64,000 nt of DNA from Caprimulgus europaeus (GCA_907165065.1 OU015524.1:61483295-61547294), one strand, 5' to 3'; shown: positions 34,401 through 43,610, numbered from the stretch's first letter. A program made the numbers and translations. Notes: generated by a model from the sequence alone, not told the origin.

Positions 34401-37400
34401 CGGCCTTCTGAGGATGTTAGCAAGGATGAAGATGTGGATTTCTTCCAGGGCATTATACGGAAGCCTGTTTCGAGCCCCAGATGTTTCTGGGGAGGTCATT
34501 TCAACGAGGTATTCCCACTCCTCCTCCCAGTTCTGAGGAAAGAAACATCCATCAGCAACAGTTCAAAGACACGGAGGTCAGGAACCCACTGCAGCTCAGC
34601 AGTACTCAAAATAATCACACTTTCCCATTTCCTCCAAAAGAAGACTATTTCTGCTCTCCACTAACGGCAGAATCCATGAAGCCAAAAAACAAATGAAATC
34701 TGCAAGGCAACAACGATGAGTGCTCAGAAAACACCATTCCCTCAGGCCACCTTACCCGGGTGTCATAGCGGAGTCCCGTTTCTACAAACTCCTGGGATTT
34801 AATAGCCTCCTGCTGCCAGCGGAGCTTGATGTTCCGTGTGTCGATCTCCCTGAGGGCGCTAAACAATGTTTTCCTTAAGACAAGGTCGGTATCTTCAATA
34901 CCCCACATGTACTGCGATGCAGCGTGCATGAGGCAATTTCCATCACCTGCAAAAAAAGAAAGAGTACATTGTTTTTAAATGGCTACTTAAAACCCCCTAG
35001 CACGGCAGGTAGAATTACCCTGTCCATATGCATATTCCCTGTGCTCTTCTCTCTAGGCCTCAGACAGAAGGGTTTTAACAAGAAGACCACAGCTACGGGC
35101 TCTCTGCTCAGAGGAAAAAAGGAAGAAGGTCCCTTCTCTACTGGTTTTGTCCCCTCTCTACTGTTTTTTTCCCTTCTCTACTGGTTGGTGTTAAGCTGTC
35201 ATTCAGCAATGGTGGGAAGCCTGCCCCTTATCTATCTCACTTAACTTTGATATAATGAAATAAAATTTGGGATCAACTGCAAATGTCAAACAGTTGAAAT
35301 AGCTTTTCAACAGGACAAAGTCAACTTGAAATTACAAAAGAACTTGTAAACCTCCCTTATCAGTGTTTATACAAGTGCACCTGATGGCACAGGGTAGAGA
35401 TAATGGAAATCACTAAGAATACACTACAGTAACACCAAGACTCATGTCCCCTGAGGAACACTGTGGGTGGGTACACTGAAAGGCTTGGCACCTGGCTGTG
35501 CTTGATGGAGGAACTGTAATACAAAAAGAGACAGAAAGGGAGGAGTTGGTGATTCATGCAAAGCAATTGTAGGAACACCTCTAGCCTTCCTCTCAGAACT
35601 GATAGCATGCTGGGCTGTTAAGTATTCTATTCAGAGGGTTGTTTTTCTAAAATACACAATTAAAACTGAATTAATGAAAAACATATTGATTTGATTTTCA
35701 TTTAAACACACTCCATGCTTTGAAAAAGTCATCTTCGGTTTATAGGTAGGAAGGAAAGAGACGTTCTGCAATTTCAGAGGGGAAAAAAGTGAGAATCAGA
35801 GAAGTTAACTAATTTAATTAAAAGGTGTGACAAACTATGCCTCTGTCTGAGTTTCAAGTTCTATCTCCAACCATGCTCTTCAAAAGAGGATGTCTCCCCT
35901 GAAAGGGGGACACCAAGAATCATTACTGTCATATCCTTAGATTCAAAACTGGGTCCGGTGCTTACTACAGTAGTAAACAGATTTCCTGAATGCTAATAAA
36001 CAACTTCCTTGGAACAGAAGGCATCAAGGTAAAGCTACTAGATTTTCATCACGTAGGGGAAAAAAAACACCCAAAGAATCCCCACAAAAGACTTAAACCG
36101 AGTTTCCTACATGCATTATGAGTTCAAGTACACCATTTGTGAACACTTTCTCTATGAAGCTGCTGAGAAACTTACAACAGACACCAGATCCTGAAAAAGA
36201 TATAACTTGATATCTGCTGAACACTTCATAAGTTGTTATGGACTCAGTGAGTATCAGGTTCCTGCAACTGCCCTCTGGTTTCTGAAAGCTGTCTTGCAAA
36301 GCTTGCTTCAAGTCTGCAGGCTGCTTACTTGAGCTCAAAAATGAAGGAACAACATATAAGACAGAAAAACTGACTGGGTTTCCTTCTGACCAAGAAAGAT
36401 GACATATTAATCCCATTAAAATTTTCCCTTTGCAAAATCTAGAGCAAAGATAAGATTTTTTTTTCTCTGTCTCTGAGAGCTCACTTTCAGTTCTTTATTG
36501 AGAAGCGCTGCCCAAAATTCCTTACACAGCACTTGGAATTCCCCCGCGCCTTTGACTTGCCATTGAGCAACAGTTGTACTTTTTGTTCTGCGGTGTGCAG
36601 GGCTGAGCAGCGAAGCCTCCCTTGGACTTTCCCAGGGGGTGTGGCTGGGCAAGCTGGAATGAATGCCGATTCATTATACAAGTGAAATCTCTACAGCCAA
36701 TAGATGCTGGAATTTTAATTTTTTATTTAAAAAAAAACCAAAACAGTTTCAATTTTTATGCCTCCTACTGCTTTTCTTCTATCCTCCATTCACATGTCTA
36801 CAAAGAAATGTGTGGTGATTCAAAAGGCCTTTTTTTAATTAAAAAATAAAAAACAAAACCAAACCCAAAGCAACAAACCACTACTCCACAAACTCATGTA
36901 CATATTAGGTAAAATACACATCAAAGATCCGACAGGAAATACTTTCTCTGTTTTCAACAATTAAAACCTTCATTAGAAAAAACCCCCAAATTTTCTCAAG
37001 AAAACCCACTGTTGACTGAAAGAACTAGTATATTCCTCCCACATCTATGGGTTAAGTAGCTAAATGCTTTTTAAAGTATTCTTCATGCCAAATGGGAGAA
37101 AAAAAAACATGTTATTTTCTAGGATAATACAAGGCTTCTCCATGGTTCTATCCCTTTTTTCAGGGATCCCCTCCTGCAGGCTAGTCTACCTTCTCTCTCC
37201 TGAAAAGGTCCCTCACTGCGACTTCTTTGCATAAACCACAGGTTCCCAAAGCCACTCCTTCTACTCATGCACTTAATGACCCTAAAGCACTGAACTGAAG
37301 GTGAGTTCATAGGCTGTGTGGGATAGGGGTACCACAAACCAATCCATCTCTTGCTTTGCCTTCCCTCAACCTGCTCTAATATTTCAGCATCTTGTGTATT

Positions 37401-39435
37401 GGTACACCTGCTCATGGATGGGACCCAAGTCACTAGTCCACACCGTTCCCATTTGTAACACTGGCTGACAGTCATGAGACAACACAAGAGGTCACAGTTA
37501 TTGAATACAGTGTTGTCAGCAACAAGAGCCTGTCCAGCCAGTGTTAACCCCTGCAGGACTCACATTTACAGCAGATGGAGGATTCCAAAACTGCTGCTCT
37601 TTGTCCTGGACAAAAATTAAACACATTGTCCATTTTCCTAGTACATCTCTTAGAGTGTATCTCCTGGGGTGACATTTGAAGACACAATACTTGGCATGCT
37701 GTTACCTTTCTAGTACCTGCAAAGTGCTGGCTGCAACTCCAGTCCTTCTAAAAGTTCAAGACTACATGATCTCCACACAAAGCCTAATTACAGTCATGTG
37801 AATTTTACTCACGTGCAAAAGCCCACCAAAAGGTCAGTGCCTCGACGGCAGTTCTGGTTTTATGGCTTTTGCACAACACAGCTAGCTGTATGCAATCAGA
37901 CTGCTAAGCATGGTAGAACATGCAATGGGAAGAATGTGGACTAGAAAGATAAGGGCAATGTGTATATAAACAGATATGAAAAGAAGCATCCACAGAACAT
38001 AATGTAAAGACTTCAGTGAGCCTACAGGTCCACCACACCCAATGTTTCCATAGCCAGTGTCATCTGCTCTTTGAGCAAAGAACATGTATTTTCCATGTTC
38101 TTGGAGTCTCATTGTCCCAGTCTACCTTCCTGGTTTGGGGCACTCTGTGCTGTAGGGTATCCTGAGTCCCAAGTTTGCAGCTGTGTGACTATAAGTCATA
38201 GCCATTACCAAATCTTTCCTCCACTGAATGTGAAGTGCCCAGCGACTCTTGGAGTCATGCGCAAAAGGTTCCTGCTCCAGACTGTGGACTCATGTACCCT
38301 ATTCAGGAGATCACTGTACTACTGCTGTAGCTTTTAATTTACAGCACCTGATGCAATACACCAACTAACCCAAAAGCCAAGCCCTAAAACCAGCACTGAC
38401 CCTTGAAAGAAAAAGGCATTGCAAACTTTGCGTTGCACAGAGCATGCCAGTCAGGCACATGGGACGTACTGGTGAGCCCTGAGGGAAGGCAAGAGCTGGC
38501 AAACCCCAGCACGGAACTGAGGATGAGGGGAGCTGGCCAGGTGCAAGGTGCAGACTCCCAGTCCAGCAAGCTCAGGTTCCCAGAAGCTCCAGGTCCAGGA
38601 TGCTCCCACTGGCACCAACCACTGTTAAAGCTGGATCAGCAAGTGAACCTTGCCTGCCAGCTACAACAGCAGGGCTTACAGCAGGATATTAACTTCTGCT
38701 ATATATACATGGGAAGGTATCCCCGTCACTCAAAGCATCTGAAGTCTCCTCTTGCCTGGCATTAAGGGGTGTTGGGCACTTCCGACCAGGCAGCCAGCAC
38801 ATAGCAGAGTCGGATTCACGGAGAGGTGATGGGTCACAAGTCAAGGATCCTGCCTGGCATTTTGCTCTGACATGCCACAGGTTACTGATATTATGAAACC
38901 ATCTGTGAAATCTTCCAGCTATTCCTAATACCGTGATACGTGCAGGGGACTGCTACAGCCTCAGGACAGCACATCATGTGGAAAGAATTTTAGTTTACAA
39001 AACTAAGATTAAAAGGCACCACTTTTTTACAGCAGTGTGCTTCTGTTTCAGTAACGTGAACTCGGATGCTATTAATAAAAGTGCTACATTCGTATTACCC
39101 ATTTCAGCACCAGTGCAAAGACCTGCTTGTAACTCACCATTAGTCTTCAAAGGGACAAGTCTCCGAACTTCCATGCACCAGTTGAGCTTCTTCTGGCGCT
39201 CCAGCGAAGTCTGGGTGGCCTGGTCAGTCAGGGCCTTCTGAAGTGTTTCCCGAAACTGAGGACAAAACTGGCACATTCTGAACATTTCTATGGTGTATCT
39301 GTGCATAGTCCTGAAGTGATGAATTATTCCACCGGGAGATTTGACCAGATCTTCAGGTGTCCTCTCTCTAATCTTCATGGCTTTCAGCATATTGCTCTGA
39401 TACAAAGCTTGAGGAAGGATGTGTTGGCCAGCCAT
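28221..39435 (-). CDS. TNFAIP3: TNFAIP3 / A20 ubiquitin-editing enzyme (whole spliced CDS)
   Basis: The coding exons are 39138-39435, 34756-34946, 34385-34532, 34001-34171, 33110-33290, 30693-31591, 29154-29386 and 28221-28487. They total 2,388 nt, or 795 residues plus TAG, and stay in frame across every junction. The protein is cytoplasmic and restrains NF-kappaB and cell-death signalling. Its N-terminal OTU domain removes K63 ubiquitin chains from substrates such as RIPK1 and TRAF6. Its zinc fingers act as a ubiquitin ligase (ZnF4) and bind linear ubiquitin (ZnF7). Visible residues: catalytic Cys104 in GDGNCLMH, His257 in YDNMHFTPL and Asp71 (human Cys103, His256, Asp70). The C2-C2 fingers have cysteines at 388/393/405/408, 474/479/491/494, 517/520/532/535, 601/606/618/621, 663/668/680/683, 727/732/744/747 and 767/772/784/787. 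The IKK-target serine before ZnF1 (Ser382) is kept. The start codon has a strong Kozak context (AACATGG). The linker after ZnF1 lacks the human MALT1 cleavage arginine. Confidence 0.97.
28488..29153 (-). other. TNFAIP3: TNFAIP3 intron 8
   Basis: A 666-bp GT-AG intron (donor GTAAGC, acceptor TTCAAG). No repeat or internal gene was recognised. Confidence 0.85.
29154..29386 (-). CDS. TNFAIP3: TNFAIP3 exon 8 (zinc finger 5)
   Basis: The acceptor is TTGCATTACAG and the donor GTAAGC. The 233 nt encode residues 630-707. ZnF5 reads [20 protein letters not shown] followed by Cys683. It ends EEQLVRQPE at a codon boundary. A second AG four bases into the exon would break the frame, so the first AG is used. 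The first 30 residues ([14 protein letters not shown]...) are diverged from human. Confidence 0.93.
29387..30692 (-). other. TNFAIP3: TNFAIP3 intron 7
   Basis: A 1,306-bp intron. It contains a small ancient repeat tail at about 29630-29700 and otherwise nothing recognised. Confidence 0.85.
29630..29700. repeat. Ancient amniote repeat tail (possible)
   Basis: TCCCACTGAAGTCAAGAGGA followed by a TTTGGCTTCA block resembles the repeated CCACTGAAGTCAATGGGAG / TTGACTTCAATGG phrases found in old sauropsid CR1-like remnants. It is short and diverged. Confidence 0.35.
30693..31591 (-). CDS. TNFAIP3: TNFAIP3 exon 7 (zinc fingers 1-4)
   Basis: The acceptor is TTTGGTTGTCAG and the donor GTAAGT. The 899 nt encode residues 330-629 plus one base. 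It opens with [17 protein letters not shown] and runs through the conserved [17 protein letters not shown] (Ser382 and ZnF1), ZnF2 ([16 protein letters not shown]), ZnF3 (CSTCFKRTT) and ZnF4 ([18 protein letters not shown]). The inter-finger linkers are diverged from human; in the ZnF1-ZnF2 linker a KAAGSGD segment replaces the human GASR-G MALT1 site. An open frame runs on past both splice sites into the introns, but similarity to A20 stops at the junctions. Confidence 0.97.
31592..33109 (-). other. TNFAIP3: TNFAIP3 intron 6
   Basis: A 1,518-bp intron (donor GTGAGT, acceptor GTTGTCAG) that contains a CR1 tail at 32157-32290. No internal gene is present. Confidence 0.85.
32157..32290 (-). repeat. 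CR1 LINE 3'-end fragment in intron 6
   Basis: AGAATCACAGGATGTTAGGG followed by the TTGGAAGGGACCTTGAAAGA and TCATCAAGTCCAA blocks is the reverse-complement tail of a CR1 subfamily. It lies in the same orientation as the host gene. The right end is approximate. Confidence 0.8.
33110..33290 (-). CDS. TNFAIP3: TNFAIP3 exon 6
   Basis: The acceptor is CCCACAG and the donor GTGAGT. The 181 nt encode residues 270-329 plus two bases. It carries the end of the OTU domain, with [17 protein letters not shown] and [19 protein letters not shown]. Confidence 0.95.
33291..34000 (-). other. TNFAIP3: TNFAIP3 intron 5
   Basis: A 710-bp intron with a GTATTT donor. A short (TA)n/T-run lies at 33316-33337 near the acceptor and forms part of its A/T-rich tract. 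Nothing else was recognised. Confidence 0.85.
34001..34171 (-). CDS. TNFAIP3: TNFAIP3 exon 5
   Basis: The acceptor is TTTATGCAG and the donor GTATTT, which is weaker than the other donors. The 171 nt encode residues 213-269 plus one base. It contains [29 protein letters not shown] and the catalytic His257 in [13 protein letters not shown]. Confidence 0.95.
34385..34532 (-). CDS. TNFAIP3: TNFAIP3 exon 4
   Basis: The acceptor is CTTTCCTCAG and the donor GTGAGT. The 148 nt encode residues 164-212 plus one base. It begins NWEEEWEYL and contains [19 protein letters not shown], a conserved OTU helix and strand. The residue aligned to human Ile207 is Val208. Confidence 0.95.
34756..34946 (-). CDS. 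TNFAIP3: TNFAIP3 exon 3
   Basis: The acceptor is TTTTTTTGCAG and the donor GTAAGG. The 191 nt encode residues 100-163. It carries the catalytic cysteine loop [16 protein letters not shown] (Cys104). The residue matching human Thr108 is alanine (Ala109). It ends with YDTR at a codon boundary. Confidence 0.95.
35131..35187 (+). repeat. 20-bp tandem repeat, three copies
   Basis: CCCTTCTCTACTGGTTTTGT, CCCCTCTCTACTGTTTTTTT and CCCTTCTCTACTGGTTG follow head to tail with a 20-bp period. The repeat lies in intron 2, about 190 bp from the exon 3 acceptor. Confidence 0.9.
35770..35875 (-). repeat. Possible MIR remnant in intron 2
   Basis: AGAATCAGAGAAGTTAACTA and the following GGTGTGACAAAC resemble reverse-complement MIR (GCACAGAGAGGTTAAGTAACT ... 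GGTCACACAGC). It is strongly diverged, so the call is tentative. Confidence 0.35.
36535..36544 (-). promoter_or_regulatory. Intronic NF-kappaB consensus motif
   Basis: The minus strand reads GGGGAATTCC, an exact GGGRNNYYCC match, in intron 2. It sits in a locally GC-richer patch (CCCCCGCGCC follows). It is a candidate autoregulatory site, but chance cannot be excluded. Confidence 0.3.
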
Positions 39436-39450
39436 GTTTCTAGAAGACAC
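39138..39450 (-). CDS. TNFAIP3: TNFAIP3 exon 2 (first coding exon)
   Basis: The acceptor CATTTCAG precedes 39450. Fifteen nt of 5'UTR lead to the ATG at 39433-39435, and coding covers 39138-39435 (residues 1-99 plus one base). The donor is GTGAGT. It encodes the start of the OTU domain, including IRERTPED and MHRYTIEMF and Asp71. The N-terminus is one residue longer than in human (MAGQHILPQ against MAEQVLPQ). An in-frame GTG at 39450 is not a start. Confidence 0.95.
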
Positions 39451-42400
39451 CTGAAATGAAAAAGGATCCTTTTATTGGCATGTTAGTGTCCTTGCACCAC
39501 AGAGCTTCTGCAGAGATTGAGAAGGCACTTTCAGGGGTGGCATTCTGGCTGCAGTTTTGCCTGAAATCAGCACACAGTGGATGCATTCCACTGAGCCTTA
39601 TATAGATGATGTTTTTTAAAACTCATATCCATTAGCCTCTCTGCATTACTCAGATACAGACACTGACTAGCTTATTCCAATCATTTATTGCTATCATTTA
39701 CTGAGATATTAGAGATAGTTTATTCATAACTAAGGAAATTGCATCATCATTCAAAAAAAAGGCATTTAAATCAAAGTAAGGATAAAAGAAGACAAGATCA
39801 AGGGAAGGGAAAATTATCCTGGAAACTTGACTAATTGATAATTGCACGGTGGAATCCCATATGAACCTGCTGAACTTTCAGCATGTTTCAAGCTCTTGTT
39901 TTGATGACATGCCAAAAAAAGCAGATAATGACCATTTCAGATTTCTGTAACTCATATATTCTGAGAAGTGATGCTTGGTACAGTATAAAAAGAGCCCAAA
40001 GAATTACATGCCATGCTAGTAAGTGACCCATACTTACGATGGCCGAAGATGGCAAATGAGGTATTTGCAGCAGACCAAGTACTCAAGGACAGACTTATGT
40101 TACTTTTCTTGAGGCTCCTTCTATTCTGTGAGTGATAGAGCTACTGCCCAGAGGTGCTTGTGTTGCGTGTGGGGGTGCAGAGTGCAGTGCAACTATTACT
40201 CAGCGGTAAGCCAACACAGCTGAAAAAGCATTTCCACTTGCCTCAAAAACCCCAATATTTTTCCACAGTGGGACATGTAATGTTTGCTGCCCTGCATCCC
40301 TTTCTTGAGTATCTCTGGCCTCATGAGCTACAGCAGGAAGAACAAAAAAACCCCATAACCTCAAACTGTCTACACTCTCTGATATACTTATGCAGAGCAC
40401 ATTAACTTTGTGGCTAGCTAGAGCCAAATATAGGGACCACATCCCTCAAAACTCCCGTGCACTACAGTAACACCAACAACCTATTTTTGCACAGAGAGAC
40501 TCTCCATGCTTTCCATGTACATTACTGACCTGTTCAAAAACAAAGCAAAATTTCTACAAAGACAAATAAAGGTATGCATGCCTAACATGTTTAGAGTACA
40601 GCTGTTCATATTAGGAGAACCCACCTTGTCATTATGAATCTATGAACAAATATCAACCCATAGGTATATATTAAGGTCTTGATGTATACCATGCACAGGT
40701 ATACATCTGTGAAAGCTGATTTACACAACTACTAGGAAGTTTTCTCATGGAAATGGGAGTCTGGAAGGCCAGAGAGAGCAAGAAGGACTACAACCTGATA
40801 GACTGATTGTGAAGGGACACCCAGGTCTGCAAAGGCAGAAGACCCCTCTTAAACAGAAGGACTTAAGCATGTCCTTTCCTGCAGGGAACCAGCTGCTCTC
40901 TCCTCTTTGCTCGGAGACTTCCATTGGTGACATCCACCTCCAGCCACCCAGACAAAGCGCTGGAAAGGATCCTGTCAGGATATGAGGGGACCTCCAACTC
41001 CTGCTGCCAAGAGCTGCCCTCTGTAACCCCTCTGGGAACTAGCTGATCAAGAGACCCAGTAGATATCCTGTCAAGCCAGGACAGGTGAGACACCAGATGC
41101 TGCAAAGTCCTTTCTGCTTTGTCAGGGCAATGCCTTTCACACAGTGTTTCCTCTGCTCCTGTAAGAGCACTAGGGACAGGGCTCAGAGCTGTCACATCTT
41201 GCAACACACAGAAAAGCTTTCCTTTAGCTAGTAAAGATTACATTTTTTTATCATTCCCCCACCAACACACAACTTTAAAATGGAAATAACATTTCTCATC
41301 CACTCCCCCCATCAATATAGTTTTACACATGCTATTTATGTAATACCATATTTAAATATAAGGATGTTTTAAGGAATGAAATATAAATAACTCCTTATTA
41401 ATCTGTTTAATAACCACAGCTAAACTTTGCTCCGAGATGACCAAAATACTGATTTACTCACTTATGTAAGTAGAGCCATTGAGTCAATGGGATTTTTTTA
41501 CATGAGAAAAGACTAATCACATGATTAAGCACTACCAGCATGGACCCTCAAAATGGTTATTTCCAGCTTTAGGTAACAAAAAGTACTGAGTTTACAGAAG
41601 CATTCACTGAAACGATATTTTCCCTTCCACACATGGAAACTACTGTCTGTGCTGTTTACGGTTATTAAATGTCAATCAAGGCAAAAGCTGAGCAACCCTT
41701 ATTTTCAAAAACAATGTGAGGAAACAAACAGAACTCTAAGCTAGAGTTTTAAAGAACAGAAAGCTCAGATACAGTTATACTACTTTGTACTGTGCTTTAC
41801 TATATGTTATACTACCTTAACCTTTTGACGCGTCATGACTACAACTCCTCAGAGAGGCAGGGTTGTAAACAATGATTAAATAGCCATCTGAGGCAGCAGC
41901 CCTTCTGAACATGTCATACTGAGGATGCTGCGCTCGGGAAAGCTCAATACTGTTCTGAGATCTGCCCGTGGCTTCATAAAGTTATTTTAATTTTCTGTCC
42001 TCTATCTGAAAGACAGCTGTAATAAACGGTTTTCTGTGAAGTGCTAAGACAATGCCAAAATAAACATGTTTAACAGACCTTCGGCACCCATGGGTTTCTG
42101 TGCCTGGGTCTTTTGAGTGCTTGGAACAGAGCTAAGCATATGTCCACTCTTCACCAAGGATAGATGAGGATAGAGGGTGTTTTCTGTACCCAACACTGGT
42201 TTATGCAGCTCGGCTCCCTAACTCGGCGGCCCGCCGTTAGCCTGTGCCCACGGAAGGGTGGGAAGGAGAGCGGCTATTGCCACCTGCCACTCTGCGGGGA
42301 AGGAGCTCCAAGCTGACAGACAGGCTGCCCAGCAGCAGAGCAAGCCCACCGCAAACCCACCCGGGATCCCTGCTGAGGAGAGCCCGATCAGCCCCCGCGG

Positions 42401-42654
42401 GCCAGGGTCCCACCGAGCCCGGGCCAGCGCCGCTCGGCCGCGGGGGCACCAGCCCATCGCCCCTGCAACGCGAGCTGGGAACCAGCGCCCGGCCCCCTCG
42501 GAGCACTAACGGCTCGGGGGCCGGGCGGAAAAACACCAAACACCGCGGCAAAACCCGCCCGGTCCCCCGAGCCGCCCTCTTGCAATGGGGGGGATGAAGC
42601 CGGTTTGGGGGTCCGCCGCCCGCCTCCCTTCCCCGTGCCCGGAGCGGCGCCCAC
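39451..42654 (-). other. TNFAIP3: TNFAIP3 intron 1 (inferred)
   Basis: The interval lies between the exon 2 acceptor (39451-39452) and the CpG island that should hold the non-coding first exon. Its exact 5' edge depends on which donor is used. I see no gene or clear transposon inside. A strong GTGAGT donor-like motif on the minus strand near 41450-41460 has no supporting exon. Confidence 0.55.
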
Positions 42655-42945
42655 CTCTCCGCCGGCGGGATCCTCCTCCGGTCGGTCCTGCCGGTGACTC
42701 TTGCTCAGCAGCAGGGCTCAGGCGGTGGGACGCAGCCAGTCTCGGGAGCCATCAACCCCCGCCGAGCCGGGGCTCCCTTTCTTCCCTCTGCTGCCCCCTC
42801 CCCACCGGAGCTGCTGCCGCTGCCGCCGCCGCTGCGGAATGAAGTGCTGAGCCGAGCCTCTTGTTTTTTTTTTCCCTTTCTGTTTCAGCGCCTAGGCGCA
42901 GGGGAAAAAAAAAAACAAAAAACAAAAAACAGAAGAAAGAAAACA
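42655..42945 (-). other. TNFAIP3: Candidate non-coding exon 1 of TNFAIP3
   Basis: By analogy with human A20, transcription should begin shortly 3' of the kappaB pair on the minus strand. The best donor-like match before the island ends is GAGAG|GTGGGC, with the last exon base at 42655. The start is not determined; 42945 only marks the edge next to the kappaB sites. An alternative donor, ACAAG|GTAAAG at 43478, would suit a transcript starting further upstream. Confidence 0.35.
42871..42886 (-). promoter_or_regulatory. TNFAIP3: Triple GAAA element (IRF/ISRE-like)
   Basis: The minus strand reads GAAACAGAAAGGGAAA, three GAAA cores separated by exactly two bases each, which is the spacing recognised by IRF proteins. 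It lies about 80 bp 3' of the nearer kappaB site, in or beside the inferred exon 1. An adjoining A-rich run lowers specificity. Confidence 0.5.
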
Positions 42946-42965
42946 CACAACACAAAAACCCCGGC

Positions 42966-42975
42966 GGGGATTTCC
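42966..42975 (+). promoter_or_regulatory. TNFAIP3: Promoter NF-kappaB site, proximal
   Basis: GGGGATTTCC (GGAAATCCCC on the gene strand) is an exact GGGRNNYYCC match. It is the nearer of two tandem sites. The human A20 promoter is known to be driven by two tandem kappaB elements of very similar sequence and order. Confidence 0.8.
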
Positions 42976-42988
42976 ACCGGCAGCGCCG

Positions 42989-42998
42989 GGGACTTTCC
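42989..42998 (+). promoter_or_regulatory. TNFAIP3: Promoter NF-kappaB site, distal
   Basis: GGGACTTTCC (GGAAAGTCCC on the gene strand) is the classical kappaB sequence, 23 bp from the proximal site and so on nearly the same helical face. A CATGTG E-box follows at 43001-43006. The pair explains the expected TNF/NF-kappaB inducibility of the gene. Confidence 0.8.
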
Positions 42999-43476
42999 GA
43001 CATGTGACAACCGCGGCCGCCGCCGACCGCCCCGACCGCCGCCGCCAGGGGGCACCGCCGCGCTCCGCGCTCCCCTCCCCGCGGCCGGGCGGCCCCCCAG
43101 CCCCGCCTCCGCGCCCGGAGCCCCGCACCGAGGGGCCTTGCGGCCGCCGCGCTGGCGGCTTTTCTTTCCTCATTCCGTTCTGCCTCTCCTGGGGGTTCAC
43201 TCATCCCGTCCCGCACACCTCGCTCCACTGCCGGGCCGGCCCGGTGCTCGGCGGCAGCCCGCAGGCCGAGGCGCTGGGGCCGGAGCAGTTCCGTGCCCCC
43301 GTGCGGGGGGAGATCGTCCCGCCGCCGCCGCCGCCGCCGTGTCCAGAGTCCCTCGGGCACCGAGGAGGTGTGCTGGCCACCGGCAGCTGCAGCCGGCCCT
43401 GCCCGCAGCTCGGGGTAGCTCACTGGGAGCATCCGCAGCGGCAGCAGCAAGAGGCTCCAACATCCCCAGGACTTTA

Positions 43477-43502
43477 CCTTGTCCTTGTGCTTGTCCTTGT
43501 CC
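43477..43502 (+). repeat. CCTTGT hexamer tandem repeat
   Basis: CCTTGT-CCTTGT-GCTTGT-CCTTGT-CC, four units of 6 bp at the upstream edge of the CpG island. On the minus strand it ends directly at a good donor motif, ACAAG|GTAAAG. Confidence 0.85.
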
Positions 43503-43610
43503 ACACCGACAAGCGTGTCAAGAGGCCCGCTGGACCCCTCACCCACGCAGAGGGAGTCTCAGAGTAGGTGCCCACCCCCCGGAGGTGACATCTGAATGGG
43601 GTGCAAAGGG

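Larger units (their letters stand above)
34947..39137 (-). other. TNFAIP3: TNFAIP3 intron 2
   Basis: The longest intron between coding exons (4,191 bp). It contains a 20-bp tandem repeat (35131-35187), a possible MIR (35770-35875) and an exact kappaB motif (36535-36544). No internal gene was seen. Confidence 0.85.
42200..43610. promoter_or_regulatory. TNFAIP3: CpG island / TNFAIP3 promoter region
   Basis: A sharp jump to GC-rich, CpG-dense sequence, with runs such as (CCG)n at 43311-43339, in an otherwise AT-rich and CpG-poor window. It lies about 3 kb upstream of the first coding exon and holds the kappaB pair, GC boxes (for example the minus-strand GGGGCGG at 43027-43033) and an IRF-type element. 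It is the only plausible promoter in the window. The long open frames here are a by-product of high GC content. An A-rich low-complexity stretch (about 42903-42959) interrupts it. Confidence 0.85.

Noticed and set aside
39436-39450. In-frame GTG upstream of the TNFAIP3 ATG
   Set aside because: The ATG at 39433 has a strong Kozak context and matches the N-terminus of human A20.
41450-41460. GTGAGT donor-like motif in intron 1 as an extra 5' exon end
   Set aside because: It sits in AT-rich sequence with no matching acceptor or promoter features, and such hexamers are common.
42752-43546. Minus-strand frame with a DKDKHKDK segment ending at a good donor motif
   Set aside because: There is no ATG before the donor and the acidic/basic pattern comes from the hexamer DNA repeat. 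It is kept only as a possible non-coding alternative exon.
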